Made by a program: the position numbers and the translations under genes. Source: Gammaproteobacteria bacterium (GTDB lineage: Bacteria > Pseudomonadota > Gammaproteobacteria > Methylococcales > UBA2780). Taken from it: 5,122 nt of DNA. The notes under the pieces are model-generated. The model was not told the origin of the DNA, made no database searches, and saw only the letters and a program-made list of their open reading frames with translations. The first letter of the stretch is position 1, and each line of letters starts with the position of its first letter. Below, piece by piece: positions 4,540 through 5,122 of this stretch. The DNA is taken from assembly GCA_003646305.1 (NCBI GenBank), contig QNFJ01000162.1:1-5122 (forward strand), written 5' to 3'.

Positions 4540-5122
4540 ATGAGTGCAGTTGTTACCGCTAATGGGCATGATGAAGCCCACCACCATGGGCCACCAAAAG
4601 GAATAGGCCGCTGGTTATTCAGCACAAATCACAAAGACATCGGTACCATGTATCTGTTCTTTTCGCTGTTTATGCTGTTGCTTGGCGGCGCGATGGCCAT
4701 GTTGATTCGTGCAGAGCTGTTTATGCCTGGACTACAGCTTTTAGAACCAGATCTGTATAACAATCTGGTTACGAATCATGCCCTCATTATGGTATTTGGG
4801 GCGGTGATGCCAGCGGGTGTCGGGCTAGCAAACTGGATGATTCCATTGATGATCGGTGCACCCGATATGGCGCTCCCTCGATTGAACAACCTCAGCTTCT
4901 GGTTGTTGCCGATGGCAGCGATCATGCTGGTCAGCTCAATGATTGTGCCCTTCTTCCCTTTTGGAGGCGGCTCAGTTAATACAGGCTGGACCCTTTATCC
5001 ACCACTCTCAATTCAGGCTGGTATGGGAATGGATCTGGTGATTTTTACCGTTCATATCCTCGGTATTTCCTCTATTTTGGGATCGATCAACATCATCACA
5101 ACGATCGTCAATATGCGTGCTC
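4540..5122 (+). CDS. coxA: Cytochrome c oxidase subunit I, 5' part (runs off the window)
   Basis: CoxA is the membrane-embedded catalytic subunit that holds low-spin heme a and the heme-CuB oxygen-reducing site and pumps protons. The first 194 residues are present and the reading frame is open to the window edge. The cytoplasmic N-terminus is His-rich (HDEAHHHG, 10-17) and is followed by the conserved STNHKDIGTMY (28-38). H80 in TNHALIMVF is the expected heme a ligand. The D-channel entrance is complete: N98, D109 in IGAPDMALPRLNN, and N116, with the usual family spacing, so proton uptake should be normal. At least four membrane helices are covered. The wording of helices II-III (FGAVMPAGVGLANWMIPLMIG) resembles Pseudomonas-type CoxA. 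The CuB ligands and K-channel lie beyond the window. Expressed with coxB; later genes of the operon are not visible. Confidence 0.96.
   Translation, partial: MSAVVTANGHDEAHHHGPPKGIGRWLFSTNHKDIGTMYLFFSLFMLLLGGAMAMLIRAELFMPGLQLLEPDLYNNLVTNHALIMVFGAVMPAGVGLANWMIPLMIGAPDMALPRLNNLSFWLLPMAAIMLVSSMIVPFFPFGGGSVNTGWTLYPPLSIQAGMGMDLVIFTVHILGISSILGSINIITTIVNMRA

Overview
The window looks like a gammaproteobacterial chromosome of moderate GC, probably free-living and aerobic. The evidence is the close match of its proteins to families common there: MsrB, an M18 aminopeptidase of the ApeB kind, and a Pseudomonas-like aa3/caa3 cytochrome oxidase. The genus cannot be fixed from the sequence.

Left part (1-757). 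The 3' end of msrB (methionine-R-sulfoxide reductase) runs directly into a 159-bp repeat with inverted-repeat, hairpin-forming ends (106-264). The repeat supplies the last residues and the stop codon of MsrB. A complete DUF559 (Vsr-like, PD-(D/E)XK fold) endonuclease gene starts at the base after this repeat. It ends inside a second, directly repeated copy (600-757). The repeat-nuclease-repeat unit looks like a small mobile or formerly mobile element, and it is the most unusual thing in the window.

Middle part (849-2773). A complete M18 zinc aminopeptidase on the + strand converges on an unrecognised secreted, membrane-anchored protein on the - strand, with their ends overlapping by 4 bp. A strong terminator-like hairpin with a T6 tract lies inside the last codons of the aminopeptidase gene and may serve both strands.

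Right part (2774-5122). A long intergenic region of about 626 bp separates the - strand membrane-protein gene from coxB. It contains a perfect FNR/Anr-type box inside a 20-bp palindrome, a second 9-bp inverted repeat, and a - strand TATAAT. coxB (subunit II with a complete CuA site plus a fused C-terminal cytochrome c domain) and coxA (subunit I, cut off by the window end) follow with good ribosome binding sites and a 21-bp gap, so they are likely one operon. Together they encode the electron entry and proton-pumping core of a caa3-like terminal oxidase. The FNR-type box suggests that expression responds to oxygen.
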